Origin: Streptomyces sp. SLBN-31
GTDB lineage: Bacteria; Actinomycetota; Actinomycetes; Streptomycetales; Streptomycetaceae
Direction: 5' to 3'
Length of the DNA stretch: 64,000 nucleotides
Assembly: GCF_006715395.1 (NCBI RefSeq)
Contig: NZ_VFNC01000001.1
Coordinates: 1,550,001-1,614,000 of the forward strand
Shown here: positions 34,845 through 42,899 of the stretch, one piece after another
Layout: each line of letters starts with the position of its first letter
Position numbering within the stretch: the stretch's first letter is position 1
Position numbers and translations under genes: made by a program
The notes under the pieces: model-generated
Told to the model about the DNA's origin: nothing
Database searches by the model: none
The model's input: only the letters and a program-made list of their open reading frames with translations

Positions 34845-35423
34845 TCACAGGGCCTTGAAGGTGTCGGCGGCCGGGTCGTGCGCCAGTACGGCGCCGGTGT
34901 GGACCTCGTAGAACCAGGCGTGCAGGGTCAGTTGCCCGTCCGCCAGCTTCTTGTCGATGTATGGGTACGAGCGCAGCCGCAGCAGCTGTGTCAGGACGTG
35001 GCTCTGGACGCCCTCGGCGACGGTCGGGTCCTCGACCGTGCCCGAGGGGCGCGGGGTGGCGTGGGCGAGCCAGTCGCGCACGGCGGGCACGGCGTCCAGG
35101 TCGTCGCCGCGCACCAGGGCGCCGACGGCGCCGCAGTGCGAGTGCCCGCACACCACGACGTCGGAGACGCCGAGGACCTCCACGGCGTACTCGATGGTGC
35201 AGGCCTCGCTGGTGGGGTGCTCGGAGGCGTACGGCGGGACGATGTTGCCCGCGGTGCGCAGCTCGAAGAGCTCGCCCGGGCGGGCGCCGGTGATCAGGGC
35301 CGGCACGACCCTGGAGTCGGAGCAGGTGATGAACAGCACCTGCGGGGACTGGCCTTCGGCGAGTTTGGCGAACTCCTCAGGGCGCTGTCCGAACGTACGG
35401 GCGTTGTCGATGAGGGGCTGCAT
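34845..35423 (-). CDS. Beta-class carbonic anhydrase
   Basis: A 192-residue enzyme with the Zn ligands of beta-carbonic anhydrases: Cys and the Asp/Arg dyad in ITCSDSRVVP, and His and Cys in VVCGHSHCGAVGALV. It interconverts CO2 and bicarbonate. No signal peptide is visible, so it is cytoplasmic. The SulP gene follows after 8 bp, and a small secreted protein gene precedes it (90-bp gap), forming a likely three-gene unit for inorganic carbon handling. Confidence 0.96.
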   Translation of the reverse strand: MQPLIDNARTFGQRPEEFAKLAEGQSPQVLFITCSDSRVVPALITGARPGELFELRTAGNIVPPYASEHPTSEACTIEYAVEVLGVSDVVVCGHSHCGAVGALVRGDDLDAVPAVRDWLAHATPRPSGTVEDPTVAEGVQSHVLTQLLRLRSYPYIDKKLADGQLTLHAWFYEVHTGAVLAHDPAADTFKAL

Positions 35424-35513
35424 GATGTTGGCGTCTCCTCCTGGCGCGCCGTGGGGGGCGCGTCGGTGTGGGCAGGACAGGGTGGGGGAACTGCTCTGTT
35501 CTGCTCGGCTCTC

Positions 35514-35906
35514 TCAGCAGCGGAAGACCTGAAGTGCCGCCGGAGAGTGGGATGCCGAGGGTCTCGACAGAAGAAGGGCGCGCAGCGCGACCGGTTCGTG
35601 GCCGGACCCCGGGTCCCCGGCCAGGGGCCGGCGCTCGGCCTCATCAAGGGCGCATCCGGTGCTCGTGTGGCGGTCGCGGGTGCGCAGGGGACCGGCGGGA
35701 ACTCCGGAGTGGTCGCAATGGCGGAACGTGGCCGACTCGTCACGCAGCGCCTTGCCGGAGGGGTTGGTTCCGGGCAGGTCCTTGGCCACTGCATGACGGG
35801 CCGTGTGCGCGGCTGCGAAGGAGGCGGTCGGTGCGAAGAACTGGAGGGTGAGCAGGACGGCGGCGAGCAGGGCCACCGCGGTCGACCTTGTCCCACCTCG
35901 TGACAT
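35514..35906 (-). CDS. Small secreted protein of unknown function
   Basis: A 130-residue protein. The N-terminus is a clear Sec signal (MSRGGTRSTAVALLAAVLL core, cleavage likely after ASFA-A). The mature ~98 residues are polar with three Cys (FRHCDHSG, STGCALDE and a C-terminal QVFRC) and no recognised domain. Codon use has the strong GC3 of its neighbours on this strand. It precedes the carbonic anhydrase on the same strand, 90 bp apart. An overlapping longer frame (35294-35947) lacks a signal peptide and is not preferred. Confidence 0.6.
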   Translation of the reverse strand: MSRGGTRSTAVALLAAVLLTLQFFAPTASFAAAHTARHAVAKDLPGTNPSGKALRDESATFRHCDHSGVPAGPLRTRDRHTSTGCALDEAERRPLAGDPGSGHEPVALRALLLSRPSASHSPAALQVFRC

Positions 35907-35976
35907 GCCCCTCCCTCCCCACGCACCACGGCCTTTACGTCGACCAAGGGATGGTCAAACGCCGGTCAAGAAACAC

Positions 35977-36008
35977 GTTAACCCTGCAAAGTTGTTTGCA
36001 GGGTTAAC
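35977..36008 (-). terminator. AT-containing hairpin terminator after the ZapE-like gene
   Basis: The 14-bp arms GTTAACCCTGCAAA (35977-35990) and TTTGCAGGGTTAAC (35995-36008) are perfectly complementary around a 4-nt loop. Read on the minus strand it follows the ATPase gene stop (36061) and is trailed by GTGTTTCTTG. Its low GC content stands out in this genome. Confidence 0.75.
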
Positions 36009-36060
36009 TCGACGTTTCCAGCGAAAGAGAGCCTGAAATGCGCTGCTGGGTTGGCGTGAT

Positions 36061-37167
36061 CTAGTCGCTCGTGACGAGCCGCGCGCCGTCCCGGGCCAGG
36101 GCCGTGAGCCGGGAGATCGCCCGGAAGTACTTCTTGCGGTAGCCGCCGTTCAGCATGTCCTCGCTGAACAGCCGGTCGAAGGACGCCCCCGAGGCGAGGA
36201 CCGGTACCTCACGGTCGTAGAGCCGGTCCGCGAGTACGACGAGCCGCAGCGCCGTCGACTGGTCGGGCACCGGCTCGACGCCGGTCAGGCAGACCGCCCT
36301 CAGGCCGTCGGTCAGGGCGCCGTAGCGGCTGGGGTGGACCCTCGCCAGGTGGCCGAGAAGCTGTGGGAAGTCGTCGAGCGAGGCGCCCTCGGTGGCGTGG
36401 GCAGCCTTGGTCACCTGCTCGTCCGAGTACGGCGCCGGCGCCTCGGGCAGACCGCGGTGGCGGTAGTCCTCGCCGTCGATGCGCAACGTGCGGAAGCGGG
36501 CCGACAGGCCCTGGATCTCACGCAGGAAGTCGGCCGCCGCGAAGCGGCCCTCGCCGAGCTTGCCGGGCAGGGTGTTGGAGGTGGCGGCCAGGGCGACGCC
36601 CGCCTCGACCAGCTTGCCCAGCAGGGTGGAGACCAGGACGGTGTCGCCCGGGTCGTCGAGCTCGAACTCGTCGATGCACAGCAGCCGGTGGCCGGAGAGG
36701 GTCTGCACCGTCTTCTGGAAGCCGAGGGCGCCGACCAGGTTGGTCAGCTCCACGAAGGTGCCGAACGCCTTGAGCGCGGGCTCCGCCGGGGTGGCGTGCC
36801 ACAGGGAGGCGAGCAGATGGGTCTTGCCGACGCCGTAGCCGCCGTCGAGGTAGACCCCGCGGGGACCGGCCGGTGTCCTGGGCGCCTTGGGCCTGCCGAA
36901 GCCGAGGAAGCCGCGCTTGCCGCCGCCGACGGCGTGCGCTCCGCCGAGTCCGGCCGCGAAGCCCTCCAGGACCCGCACGGCCTCGGTCTGGCTGGGCTGG
37001 TTCGGGTCCGGGATGTACGTGCTGAAGCGCACCGAGTCGAAGCGCGGCGGCGGCACCATCTCGGCCACCAGGCGGTCCGCGGGGACGTGGGGCTCACGGG
37101 CGCACAGGGACAGCGGGGCCGCGTCGGCTATCGCATCGATACCGGGAGCGGAAGGCATGGACGACAC
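36061..37167 (-). CDS. zapE: ZapE/AFG1-type AAA ATPase
   Basis: A ~368-residue ATPase of the AFG1 family: Walker A GGYGVGKTHLLASL (~100-113), Walker B LLCIDEFELDDPGD, sensor region ATSNTLPGKLGEGRF with catalytic Arg. The N-terminal VAEMVPPPRFDSVRFSTY matches the family entry motif. In proteobacteria ZapE acts on division proteins; in actinobacteria the role is not established. GTG 37167 or ATG 37158 could be the start. The RibD-like gene is divergent 37 bp away, so the promoters overlap. Confidence 0.9.
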   Translation of the reverse strand: MSSMPSAPGIDAIADAAPLSLCAREPHVPADRLVAEMVPPPRFDSVRFSTYIPDPNQPSQTEAVRVLEGFAAGLGGAHAVGGGKRGFLGFGRPKAPRTPAGPRGVYLDGGYGVGKTHLLASLWHATPAEPALKAFGTFVELTNLVGALGFQKTVQTLSGHRLLCIDEFELDDPGDTVLVSTLLGKLVEAGVALAATSNTLPGKLGEGRFAAADFLREIQGLSARFRTLRIDGEDYRHRGLPEAPAPYSDEQVTKAAHATEGASLDDFPQLLGHLARVHPSRYGALTDGLRAVCLTGVEPVPDQSTALRLVVLADRLYDREVPVLASGASFDRLFSEDMLNGGYRKKYFRAISRLTALARDGARLVTSD

Positions 37168-37204
37168 GGTTACCCATGCTAAGCGTCGTGGAACACTGCA
37201 CGAC

Positions 37205-38011
37205 ATGCGACGCCTGTTCCCTGTGACCGACCAGACAGTGCCGACGGCCCCCGGCGGAAGTGCCGAGGGCCCGGACGACCGCGAGTGGAGCCTCGCCGAG
37301 CTCGCCGCCGCCTACGCCTATCCCGAGCCGGCCGCCGGCGGCGGGCGGGTGCCCTGGCTGCGGGCCAACATGGTCTCCACGCTCGACGGGGCGGCGCAGC
37401 ACGACGGCAAGTCGCAGCCGATCTCCAACGCGACCGACATGCGGATCTTCGGGACGCTGCGGGCGCTGGCCGACGTGGTGGTCGTCGGTGCGGAAACGGT
37501 ACGTCAGGAGGGGTACCGGCCCGCACGCGCGCGTGCGGAGTTCGCGGCGGCCCGCACGGCGGCCGGGCAGGCGCCGGCGCCCGCGATCGCCGTGGTCAGC
37601 GCGAGCCTGGACCTGGACTTCTCGCTGCCGCTGTTCGCCTCGCCGCTGGTGCCGACCCTGGTCCTCACCGGCGCCGCGGCGGCTCCGGAGAGGGTGTCGG
37701 CGGCGGAGAAGGGCGGAGCGCGCGTGGTGATCGCCGGTGACGGCATGGGCGTCGAGCCCGACCGGGCCGTGCGGGCCCTCGCCGAGCTGGGCCACACCCG
37801 GCTGTTGACCGAGGGCGGGCCGCGGCTGCTGGGCCAGCTGGTGGCCGGGGGCGTGCTCGACGAGCTCTGCGTGACCGTGTCGCCGATGCTCACCGCCGGG
37901 GACGCCCAGCGCATCGCCGGCGGGCCGTCGGTTCCGGTTCCGCAACGTTTCGCGCTGGTCTCCCTCCTGGAGGAGGAGGGGTTCCTGTACGGCCGCTACC
38001 AGCGCACCTGA
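37205..38011 (+). CDS. RibD C-terminal domain pyrimidine reductase-like protein
   Basis: A 268-residue protein. The dihydrofolate-reductase-like fold of RibD is visible: LRANMVSTLDGAAQHDGKS near residue 50, then DVVVVGAETVRQEGYRPA and the Gly-rich LLTEGGPRLLGQLVAGGVLDEL. There is no N-terminal deaminase domain, so it is a stand-alone reductase type. No riboflavin genes are nearby, and its substrate may be a flavin or deazaflavin precursor or another pyrimidine. ATG 37205 begins at MRRLFPV; the longer frame upstream lies antisense to the ATPase gene. Confidence 0.88.
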   Translation: MRRLFPVTDQTVPTAPGGSAEGPDDREWSLAELAAAYAYPEPAAGGGRVPWLRANMVSTLDGAAQHDGKSQPISNATDMRIFGTLRALADVVVVGAETVRQEGYRPARARAEFAAARTAAGQAPAPAIAVVSASLDLDFSLPLFASPLVPTLVLTGAAAAPERVSAAEKGGARVVIAGDGMGVEPDRAVRALAELGHTRLLTEGGPRLLGQLVAGGVLDELCVTVSPMLTAGDAQRIAGGPSVPVPQRFALVSLLEEEGFLYGRYQRT

Positions 38012-38146
38012 TATTCGTTCAGCGGTGCCGATGGTCCCGGAAACGGCGGAATCTTCCGTTCCGCTTGGGTTCCGGCGGGCACACTGATTTTCGCAGTCCC
38101 CGTGACACGACGGGGCAGGATGGTTTCCGCAGAAGGGGCGCCCCCG

Positions 38147-38620
38147 TTGTTCACAAGCGTATTGATGATCGAGAAGGCCCTGACGTCCGCAGACGTGGAG
38201 TTCGTCACCGGCTTGCACGGGGACGAGCAGGTGCTCTTCCACGTGCTGCTGCAGCCCCGCGGCGATCAGGCGGACCGCCTGCTGCGGGCGATCGACGACG
38301 TGGCGCTCGGCGAGCTGGACGAGGCCGCGCGGGAACGCGAGGTGCCCGAGGGTGAGGCCGCGCGGCCCTTCGGGGAGCGCGCGCTGGAGGTCTCTCTGCA
38401 GGCGCTGCGGGTCTCGGGCAGCGAGGCCGAGGGACGACTGATCGAGGACCACCCGCTGGACGCCCTGAAGTCCCTGGTCGACGAGGTGAACGCGGACGAG
38501 GTGATCGTGCTGACCGACCCCCACTACGTGGAGGAGTTCTTCCACCGCGACTGGGCGTCGAGGGCACGCCACAAGGTGGGGGTGCCGGTGCTGAAGCTGT
38601 TCTCGCACAGCAAGGCGTGA
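38147..38620 (+). CDS. Conserved actinobacterial protein of unknown function (Usp-like C-terminus)
   Basis: A 157-residue acidic protein if begun at TTG 38147, which has GAAGGGG eight bases upstream; ATG 38165 is the alternative. A strand-helix pattern (VLFHVLLQPRGDQADRLLRA, then ADEVIVLTDPHYVEEFF and VGVPVLKLFSHSKA) recalls a universal-stress-like nucleotide-binding fold, but the GxxG loop is missing. Homologues are sometimes labelled indole-3-glycerol phosphate synthase, which this length and sequence do not support. It is followed 75 bp later by murC. Confidence 0.75.
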   Translation: MFTSVLMIEKALTSADVEFVTGLHGDEQVLFHVLLQPRGDQADRLLRAIDDVALGELDEAAREREVPEGEAARPFGERALEVSLQALRVSGSEAEGRLIEDHPLDALKSLVDEVNADEVIVLTDPHYVEEFFHRDWASRARHKVGVPVLKLFSHSKA

Positions 38621-38695
38621 GGCCTCACTCCCGCGCCGGGACGGGTGCCATAGGGTTGGGTGGCTCATAGTCCGCCGTACCCCAGGAGACACCGC

Positions 38696-40084
38696 ATGGC
38701 ACCCGGCCTTCCCCCCGCCATGGACCGACCGCACTTCATCGGCATCGGCGGCGCCGGGATGTCGGGGATCGCGAAGATCCTGGCGCAGCGCGGGGCGAAG
38801 GTGGCGGGCAGCGACGCCAAGGACTCCGAGACCGCGGCGGCGCTGCGGGCGCTGGGCGTGACCGTGCACATCGGGCACGCCGCCGGGCACCTCGCCGACG
38901 ACGCGAGCTGTGTCGTCGTGTCGTCGGCGATCCGCAAGGACAACCCGGAGCTGGCCCGCGCGGCCGAGCTGGGCATCCCGGTCGTGCACCGGTCCGATGC
39001 GCTCGCCGCGCTGATGGACGGCCTGCGTCCCATCGCCGTCGCCGGTACGCACGGCAAGACGACCACCACCTCGATGCTGGCGGTCTCCCTGTCCGAGCTC
39101 GGCCTCGACCCCTCGTACGCGATCGGCGGCGACCTGGACGCCCCCGGCTCCAACGCGTTGCACGGCGAGGGCGAGATCTTCGTCGCCGAGGCGGACGAAT
39201 CGGACCGCAGCTTCCACAAGTACGCGCCCGAGGTCGCCATCGTCCTCAACGTCGAACTCGACCACCACGCCAACTACGCCTCCATGGACGAGATCTACGA
39301 GTCCTTCGAGACGTTCGCCGGACGGATCGTGCCCGGCGGCACGCTGGTGATCAACGCCGATCACGAGGGCGCGCGGGAACTGACCCGGCGGCTGGCCGGT
39401 TCGGTGCGGACCGTGACGTACGGCGACGCGGAGGACGCCGACGTCCGTGTACTGGCGGTGCGGGCGCAGGGGCTCAAGAGCGAGGTCACCGTCCTGCTCG
39501 GCGGCGAGGAGCTCACCTTCGCGGTCTCCGTCCCCGGCCGGCACTATGCGCACAACGCCGTGGCCGCCCTCGCCGCCGGCGTCGCGCTGGGCGTCCCGGC
39601 CGCCGAGCTGGCGCCCGCGCTGGCCGCGTACACCGGCGTGAAGCGGCGGCTGCAGCTCAAGGGCGAGGCGGCCGGAGTCCAGGTGATCGACTCCTACGCC
39701 CACCACCCGACGGAGATGACGGCCGACCTCGAGGCCATGCGCGCGGCCGCCGGCGACTCCCGCATCCTGGTCGTCTTCCAGCCCCACCTGTTCTCGCGGA
39801 CGCAGGAGCTCGGCAAGGAGATGGGGCAGGCGCTCGCGCTGGCGGACGCCTCCGTCGTCCTGGACATCTATCCGGCCCGCGAGGACCCGATCCCCGGCGT
39901 GACGAGCGAGCTGATCATCGAGGCGGCGCGGGCCGCGGGCGCCGACGTGACGGCCGTCCACGACAAAGCCGAGGTGCCCGCGACGGTGGCGGGAATGGCG
40001 AAGGTGGGTGATCTCGTTCTCACCATGGGCGCGGGCGATGTCACCGACCTCGGCCCGCGCATTCTGGACCGTCTCGCCAAGTAA
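38696..40084 (+). CDS. murC: UDP-N-acetylmuramate:L-alanine ligase
   Basis: A 462-residue Mur ligase. It begins HFIGIGGAGMSGIAKIL (UDP-MurNAc-binding Rossmann part), with the ATP P-loop PIAVAGTHGKTTTTSM at ~115, VAEADESDRSFHKYAP and VLNVELDHHANY in the central domain, and SYAHHPTEMTADLEAMR in the C-terminal domain. It adds the first residue of the peptidoglycan stem. ATG 38696 has AGGAG seven bases upstream; the longer frame from 38660 is not used. It is isolated from the division cluster, which is known for a second or relocated murC in streptomycetes. Confidence 0.96.
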   Translation: MAPGLPPAMDRPHFIGIGGAGMSGIAKILAQRGAKVAGSDAKDSETAAALRALGVTVHIGHAAGHLADDASCVVVSSAIRKDNPELARAAELGIPVVHRSDALAALMDGLRPIAVAGTHGKTTTTSMLAVSLSELGLDPSYAIGGDLDAPGSNALHGEGEIFVAEADESDRSFHKYAPEVAIVLNVELDHHANYASMDEIYESFETFAGRIVPGGTLVINADHEGARELTRRLAGSVRTVTYGDAEDADVRVLAVRAQGLKSEVTVLLGGEELTFAVSVPGRHYAHNAVAALAAGVALGVPAAELAPALAAYTGVKRRLQLKGEAAGVQVIDSYAHHPTEMTADLEAMRAAAGDSRILVVFQPHLFSRTQELGKEMGQALALADASVVLDIYPAREDPIPGVTSELIIEAARAAGADVTAVHDKAEVPATVAGMAKVGDLVLTMGAGDVTDLGPRILDRLAK

Positions 40085-40097
40085 GGGGCTGAGCTTC

Positions 40098-40505
40098 ATG
40101 TCGTACGACGTCGAAAAGCCGGACGAGCAGTGGCGTGCGGAGCTGACCCCGGCCGAGTACGCGGTCCTGCGGCAGGCCGCCACGGAGCCGGCGTTCACCG
40201 GTGAGTACACCGACGCCAAGACCAAGGGCGTCTACTCCTGCCGTGCCTGCGGCGCCGAACTGTTCACCTCCACCACCAAGTTCGAGTCCCACTGCGGCTG
40301 GCCGTCCTTCTACGACCCCAAGGACTCCGACGCCGTGGAGCTCATCGAGGATCGCTCGCACGGGATGGTGCGGACCGAGGTGCGCTGCGCCCGGTGCGGG
40401 TCGCACCTCGGGCACGTGTTCGAGGGTGAGGGGTATGCGACGCCCACGGATCAGCGGTACTGCATCAACTCCATCTCGCTGCGGCTGACGCCGGACGAGA
40501 GCTGA
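40098..40505 (+). CDS. msrB: Peptide-methionine (R)-S-oxide reductase
   Basis: A 135-residue MsrB. Four structural Zn cysteines are in YSCRACGAEL and VRCARCGSHLGHVF, and the catalytic Cys is in QRYCINSISL. ESHCGWPSFYDP is the substrate pocket. It reduces the R epimer of oxidised methionine in proteins. It starts 13 bp after the murC stop, with AAGGGGCTGAG upstream, so it is probably transcribed with murC. A strong hairpin ends the unit. Confidence 0.96.
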   Translation: MSYDVEKPDEQWRAELTPAEYAVLRQAATEPAFTGEYTDAKTKGVYSCRACGAELFTSTTKFESHCGWPSFYDPKDSDAVELIEDRSHGMVRTEVRCARCGSHLGHVFEGEGYATPTDQRYCINSISLRLTPDES

Positions 40506-40513
40506 GGTGACGG

Positions 40514-40543
40514 CCGGCGGCGGGGTGTCGTCCCCGCCGCCGG
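40514..40543. terminator. 12-bp perfect stem hairpin after msrB
   Basis: CCGGCGGCGGGG (40514-40525) pairs with CCCCGCCGCCGG (40532-40543) around a 6-nt loop, nine bases after the msrB stop. It also faces the 3' end of the minus-strand remnant that ends at 40545. Confidence 0.85.
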
Positions 40544-40544
40544 T

Positions 40545-40780
40545 TCACAGCACCTTGCGCTGCACCAGCACCGACAGCAGCAGCGCGCCCGGCAGCAGGG
40601 GCAGCCACACCGTCAGGACCCGGTAGCCGACCACGGCCGTCGCGGCCAGCTCCACGGGCGCGCCGTAGGCGCGGGCGAAGGTGAACACCAGGGCCGCGCC
40701 CAGGTCAGCGGCAGGCCCAGCGCGGCACCCACACAGAAGATCACCGTCGACCAGGACGAGGACCCGGCGGGGCAGGGGGC
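40545..40780 (-). pseudogene. C-terminal remnant of a flippase-like (LPG synthase TM) membrane protein
   Basis: The last ~55 residues on the minus strand (LGAALVFTFARAYGAPVEL, VVGYRVLTVWLPLLPGALLL, then a basic end VQRKVL) have the look of the final two helices of lysylphosphatidylglycerol-synthase-type flippases, which characteristically end YRxxTFWLPxxPG. Upstream of ~40700 the frame turns into Pro/Arg-rich sequence. A plausible continuation (VIFCVGAALGLPL) lies in a neighbouring frame, indicating a frameshift as well as loss of the N-terminal part. Nothing else in 40781-41119 looks coding, although that stretch is GC-rich and open in several frames. Confidence 0.5.
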
Positions 40781-41120
40781 GGGGCGTGGCGAGGAGACCG
40801 GCGGCGGGAACAGCGGGCGGGCCGAGGGGCGCGGAGGGGACGGCGGCCGGGACGAGGGTGGGCGTGGGGAGCGGTCCGCGGGGTTCGTCGAGCGGCGGTG
40901 GGGACACGGCACACGCCGTCCTTTCACGTCGGGCCCGGACCGCGGTGCGGCACGGAGCGTGCCGGGGGCGAGGCGGAGGGGACGGCGGAACCGTTCCCGC
41001 ACGGTGTGACGGCACGGTGTCGAGGAGCCGAAGCCACGCGGGCGAATCGGCGACGGCACAGACATGGCGGACATGGCGGACACGGAGGACACTGTCCGGA
41101 GGGCGGCCCACCCTGTGAAT

Positions 41121-41175
41121 CAATCATCCAATTAAGGGTTGACTTCTGGATGATTGAGTCAGAAGAATCCTGGAG
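41121..41175 (+). promoter_or_regulatory. Promoter with inverted-repeat operator before the GH3 gene; probable leaderless transcript
   Basis: CAATCATCCA (41121-41130) and TGGATGATTG (41147-41156) form a perfect 10-bp inverted repeat with a 16-bp spacer. TTGACT (41139-41144) lies inside the spacer and AAGAAT (41163-41168) follows at 18 bp, a workable -35/-10 pair. Transcription would then start about 41175, directly at the GTG (41176), which lacks a properly spaced ribosome binding site. The repeat would cover the -35, so it should be a repressor site. Confidence 0.55.
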
Positions 41176-42666
41176 GTGAGCTCCGCGCACATCTTCGAGA
41201 CCCGGCCCCCGTCTCCCGTCTCCTCCGAGCTGGACGAGGCGGTGCACCGCTGCCTCGTCGCGGGTTTCGAGGGCACCACGTCCTTCCCCGACACCCTCAA
41301 GCGGCTCATCGACCGCGGGCTCGGCGGAGTAGTCCTGTTCACCCGCAACATCCGCGACGCGGAACAGGTCCGCGAGCTGACCGACGCGCTGCGGGCGATC
41401 CGGCCCGACCTGCTGGTCGCGATCGACAACGAGGGCGGCGGCATCGGCCACCTGGTCACCGCGGGTGCCCCCGAGGTTCCCGGCAACTACGCCCTCGGCG
41501 TCGTCGACGACCCCAACCTCACCGCCCGCTGCGCCGACGCCCTCGCCGGGCACCTCGCGACCCTCGGCATCACCGCCTCCTACGCCCCCGTCGCCGACCT
41601 CCAGCACCATGCGCGCAACCCCGTCGTGCGCACCCGCTCCTTCGGCGCCGACCCCGAGCTCGCCGCCCGTCACCTGCGGGCCTGGATCGCCGCCACCGAG
41701 GCCCGGTCCATCGCCTCCTGCGCCAAGCACTTCCCCGGCCACGGCGGCACCGAGACCGACAGCCACCACGCCATCGCCGTCGACCCGCGGCCGTACGACG
41801 AGCTGCTCACCGACCTCGAACCGTTCCGCGCGGCCGTCGCCGCCGGAGCGCCGATGCTGATGAGCGCGCACGTCGTCTACCCGGCGCTCGACACCAACCG
41901 CCCCGCCACTCTCAGCCGCCGCATCCTGGGTGACATCCTCCGTCTCGACCTCGGTTTCGAAGGCGTCCTGGTCAGTGACGCCCTGGAGATGAAGGCGATC
42001 GCCGACCGCTACGGCGAGGCGGCCGGCGCCCGGATCGCGCTCGCCGCGGGTGCGGACCAGGTCGTCGTGGCCGTACCGGAGCTGGAGGTCTCCCTCGGCT
42101 GCCGTGACGAGGTGCTCGACGCGCTGCGCTCCGGGCGGCTGGCGGAGGAGCGGGTCATGGAGGCGGCCGGCCGCGTGCGGCGGCTCGCCGAGCGGTACGC
42201 GAAGCCGGTCGCGGGACCGGTGGCCGCATGGGACGCCGGGGCCGGGGCGGAGGCGGCCCGCCGGGCGGTACGCGCCCGGGGACTGCCGCCCCCGGTGCCC
42301 GGCGCCCATCTCGTCGACCTCTTCCCGCCGCCTCACCCCGCCCTCCACTGGGGCGGCGAGGACCTGCTGAGCGAGCTGCGGATGGTCGACCCGGCGGCGG
42401 GCGGCACCGCGGTGAGCGGGGAGCCGGCAGACCCGGCCGCCCTCGCCGACGGCATCCTGCGCATCTCGGCCAGGGCACCGCTGGTCGTGGCCACCTGCGA
42501 CGCCGGGCTCCACCCCTGGCAGGCCCGGCTGCGTGACGCCCTGCTGGCCCGGCGCCCGGACGCGGTCCGCGTGGACACCGGGCTGCCGGAGGGCGGCGCC
42601 CTGTGCTCCTACGGACGGGGACGGGTCAACCTGCGGGCCGTGGCCGAAGTGCTGGCGGGCGTCTGA
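41176..42666 (+). CDS. Glycoside hydrolase family 3, beta-N-acetylhexosaminidase (NagZ-like)
   Basis: A 496-residue cytoplasmic enzyme. The GH3 TIM barrel (~15-340) contains the NagZ signature ASCAKHFPGHGGTETDSHHA, whose His/Asp act as the unusual acid/base pair, and the nucleophile Asp in GVLVSDALEMKAI. A C-terminal domain (~370-496) is present, longer than in minimal NagZ. It would release GlcNAc or related residues from peptidoglycan or chitin fragments. GTG 41176 follows CTGGAG immediately, so initiation is probably leaderless. The kinase gene follows on the same strand, and an RpiR regulator and SIS gene complete an amino-sugar set. Confidence 0.9.
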   Translation: MSSAHIFETRPPSPVSSELDEAVHRCLVAGFEGTTSFPDTLKRLIDRGLGGVVLFTRNIRDAEQVRELTDALRAIRPDLLVAIDNEGGGIGHLVTAGAPEVPGNYALGVVDDPNLTARCADALAGHLATLGITASYAPVADLQHHARNPVVRTRSFGADPELAARHLRAWIAATEARSIASCAKHFPGHGGTETDSHHAIAVDPRPYDELLTDLEPFRAAVAAGAPMLMSAHVVYPALDTNRPATLSRRILGDILRLDLGFEGVLVSDALEMKAIADRYGEAAGARIALAAGADQVVVAVPELEVSLGCRDEVLDALRSGRLAEERVMEAAGRVRRLAERYAKPVAGPVAAWDAGAGAEAARRAVRARGLPPPVPGAHLVDLFPPPHPALHWGGEDLLSELRMVDPAAGGTAVSGEPADPAALADGILRISARAPLVVATCDAGLHPWQARLRDALLARRPDAVRVDTGLPEGGALCSYGRGRVNLRAVAEVLAGV

Positions 42667-42899
42667 GGGCGCCGCGCCAGGACAGCCGTACGGTCCTCGA
42701 TGCCCCGCACCGCCAAGTGGCGCGTGTCGTCGGCCCGTCCGCCCGGCACCACCGCCGGACGCAACCACCATGGTCGGTGATGAACAGCGATGTGAACCAG
42801 GCAATCGGTGGATCGGGGTCGAGGTCGGGGCCGGGACCGGGATCGGATGTCGCTCCGGTGCCGGACCCGGCGCGAGAGCCGGGTGGGGGGCGAGGGCCG

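Noticed and set aside
33376..35151. SulP transporter beginning inside the carbonic anhydrase gene
   Set aside because: The first ~105 codons are a frame shadow of the anhydrase; membrane topology starts after MTTKYPHLRQ at 34836.
38147..38620. Indole-3-glycerol phosphate synthase label
   Set aside because: The protein is 157 residues without the TrpC barrel or its catalytic Lys/Glu motifs.
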